A stretch of DNA of 64,000 nt from Streptococcus salivarius (GTDB taxonomy: Bacteria > Bacillota > Bacilli > Lactobacillales > Streptococcaceae). Numbering within the stretch: position 1 is the stretch's first letter; every line of letters starts with the position of its first letter. Under the pieces are notes generated by a model. That model saw nothing but the letters and a program-made list of their open reading frames with translations, did not search any database and was not told the DNA's origin. The DNA lies in NCBI RefSeq assembly GCF_000785515.1, contig NZ_CP009913.1, positions 324,001 through 388,000 on the forward strand. Reading direction: 5' to 3'. The translations under genes and the position numbers were made by a program. Positions 63,497 to 64,000 of this stretch are shown here, in pieces.

Positions 63497-64000
63497 TGGC
63501 TATGTTGAAAGTTGAAAATCTCTCAATTAAATATGGATCTATTGAAGCTGTTAAAAACGTCAGCTTTGAAGTTAATGAAGGTGAAGTTGTAACTCTAATC
63601 GGTGCTAACGGTGCAGGTAAGACATCAATTCTTCGTACAATCTCAGGTCTTGTTCGTCCAACTGAGGGAACCATTTCTTATCTCGGAAATGATATCCATA
63701 AAACACCTGCACGTAAGATTGTTGCTGAAGGTTTAGCTCAAGTACCTGAGGGACGTCATGTATTTGCAGGATTAACCGTAATGGAAAATCTTGAAATGGG
63801 AGCTTTCCTTCATACAAATAAAGAAGAGAACGCAGCTCTCTTGAAAAAAGTCTTCCAACGTTTCCCGCGCCTAGAAGAACGTAAGAATCAAGATGCAGCG
63901 ACACTTTCTGGTGGTGAACAACAAATGCTTGCAATGGGCCGTGCCCTTATGAGTCGTCCAAAACTTTTGCTTTTGGATGAGCCTTCAATGGGACTTGCTC
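63496..64000 (+). CDS. livF: Branched-chain amino acid ABC transporter ATPase LivF, cut by the window edge
   Basis: The open frame begins with ATG 63496 and runs off the right edge after 168 codons. Walker A GANGAGKTS, the signature LSGGEQQMLAMGRAL and Walker B LLLLDEPSMGLA are all present, so only the last quarter is missing. A second ATG at 63502 is an alternative start. It pairs with LivG. Confidence 0.95.
   Translation, partial: MAMLKVENLSIKYGSIEAVKNVSFEVNEGEVVTLIGANGAGKTSILRTISGLVRPTEGTISYLGNDIHKTPARKIVAEGLAQVPEGRHVFAGLTVMENLEMGAFLHTNKEENAALLKKVFQRFPRLEERKNQDAATLSGGEQQMLAMGRALMSRPKLLLLDEPSMGLA

Noticed and set aside
1-64000. CRISPR array, insertion sequence, integrase, prophage or tRNA-linked island
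   Set aside because: I found no regularly spaced repeats, transposase or integrase motifs, or tRNA genes; gene order looks core-like throughout.

Overview
The window is a 64 kb piece of a low-GC Gram-positive chromosome, and the gene content points to the Streptococcus salivarius group, most probably S. salivarius itself. The evidence is a CovRS two-component pair, a GH68 fructosyltransferase with a YSIRK signal peptide but no LPXTG anchor, two complete mannose-PTS operons in tandem, and a clpP promoter carrying both CIRCE and CtsR sites. I see no rRNA, tRNA, CRISPR array, prophage or insertion sequence. The region is core-like apart from the fructan locus and the doubled man operons. Both edges cut genes: a DUF4173-like membrane protein on the left and livF on the right.

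Layout. 1-12 kb is a sulfur amino-acid island: a cystine-type binding lipoprotein (tcyB-like), metQ, an M20 peptidase, metN, metP, the serine/threonine symporter sstT, then a SAM hydrolase (DUF62) joined to a complete ECF transporter. 12-15 kb (minus strand) holds ktrA, ktrB and rsmG. 15-23 kb holds yceD, covRS, nrdR-dnaB-dnaI, der and a conserved unknown. 23-31 kb (minus strand) holds serS behind a T-box leader and two manLMNO operons. 31-45 kb holds a cyclase-family hydrolase, a Cof-type phosphatase, pbuG, tsaE-GNAT-lytR, the rimP-nusA-ylxR-ylxQ-infB operon, rbfA, a LOG protein and murE. 45-52 kb holds murJ, a P-type ATPase and metB-patB. 52-57 kb is the fructan locus (GH32 hydrolase divergent from ftf). 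57-64 kb holds upp, clpP, ylbF-ylbG and livJHMGF.

How the genes work together. The strongest theme is a dispersed sulfur regulon. I find MET-box palindromes (ATAG-N7-CTAT) upstream of metQ, the SAM hydrolase/ECF operon, metB-patB (two copies) and, unexpectedly, the cyclase-family gene. A CYS-box-like element precedes tcyB. Other readable control sites are cre-like sequences inside both man promoters, cre plus CodY sites at liv, PurBox-like sites at pbuG and a T-box at serS. Four genes (Cof phosphatase, tsaE, murE, ylbF) have a -10 hexamer only 6-7 nt before the ATG and should give leaderless mRNAs.

The most striking single observation is in the fructan locus. A 25-codon membrane-anchor ORF sits immediately before the GH32 gene, out of frame by one base at an A7 run on the coding strand. 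With six As the two would fuse into a membrane-anchored fructan hydrolase, so this is either a recent frameshift, a phase-variable tract or a slippage site. All site calls were made by eye from the sequence; none has been tested by a search or experiment.
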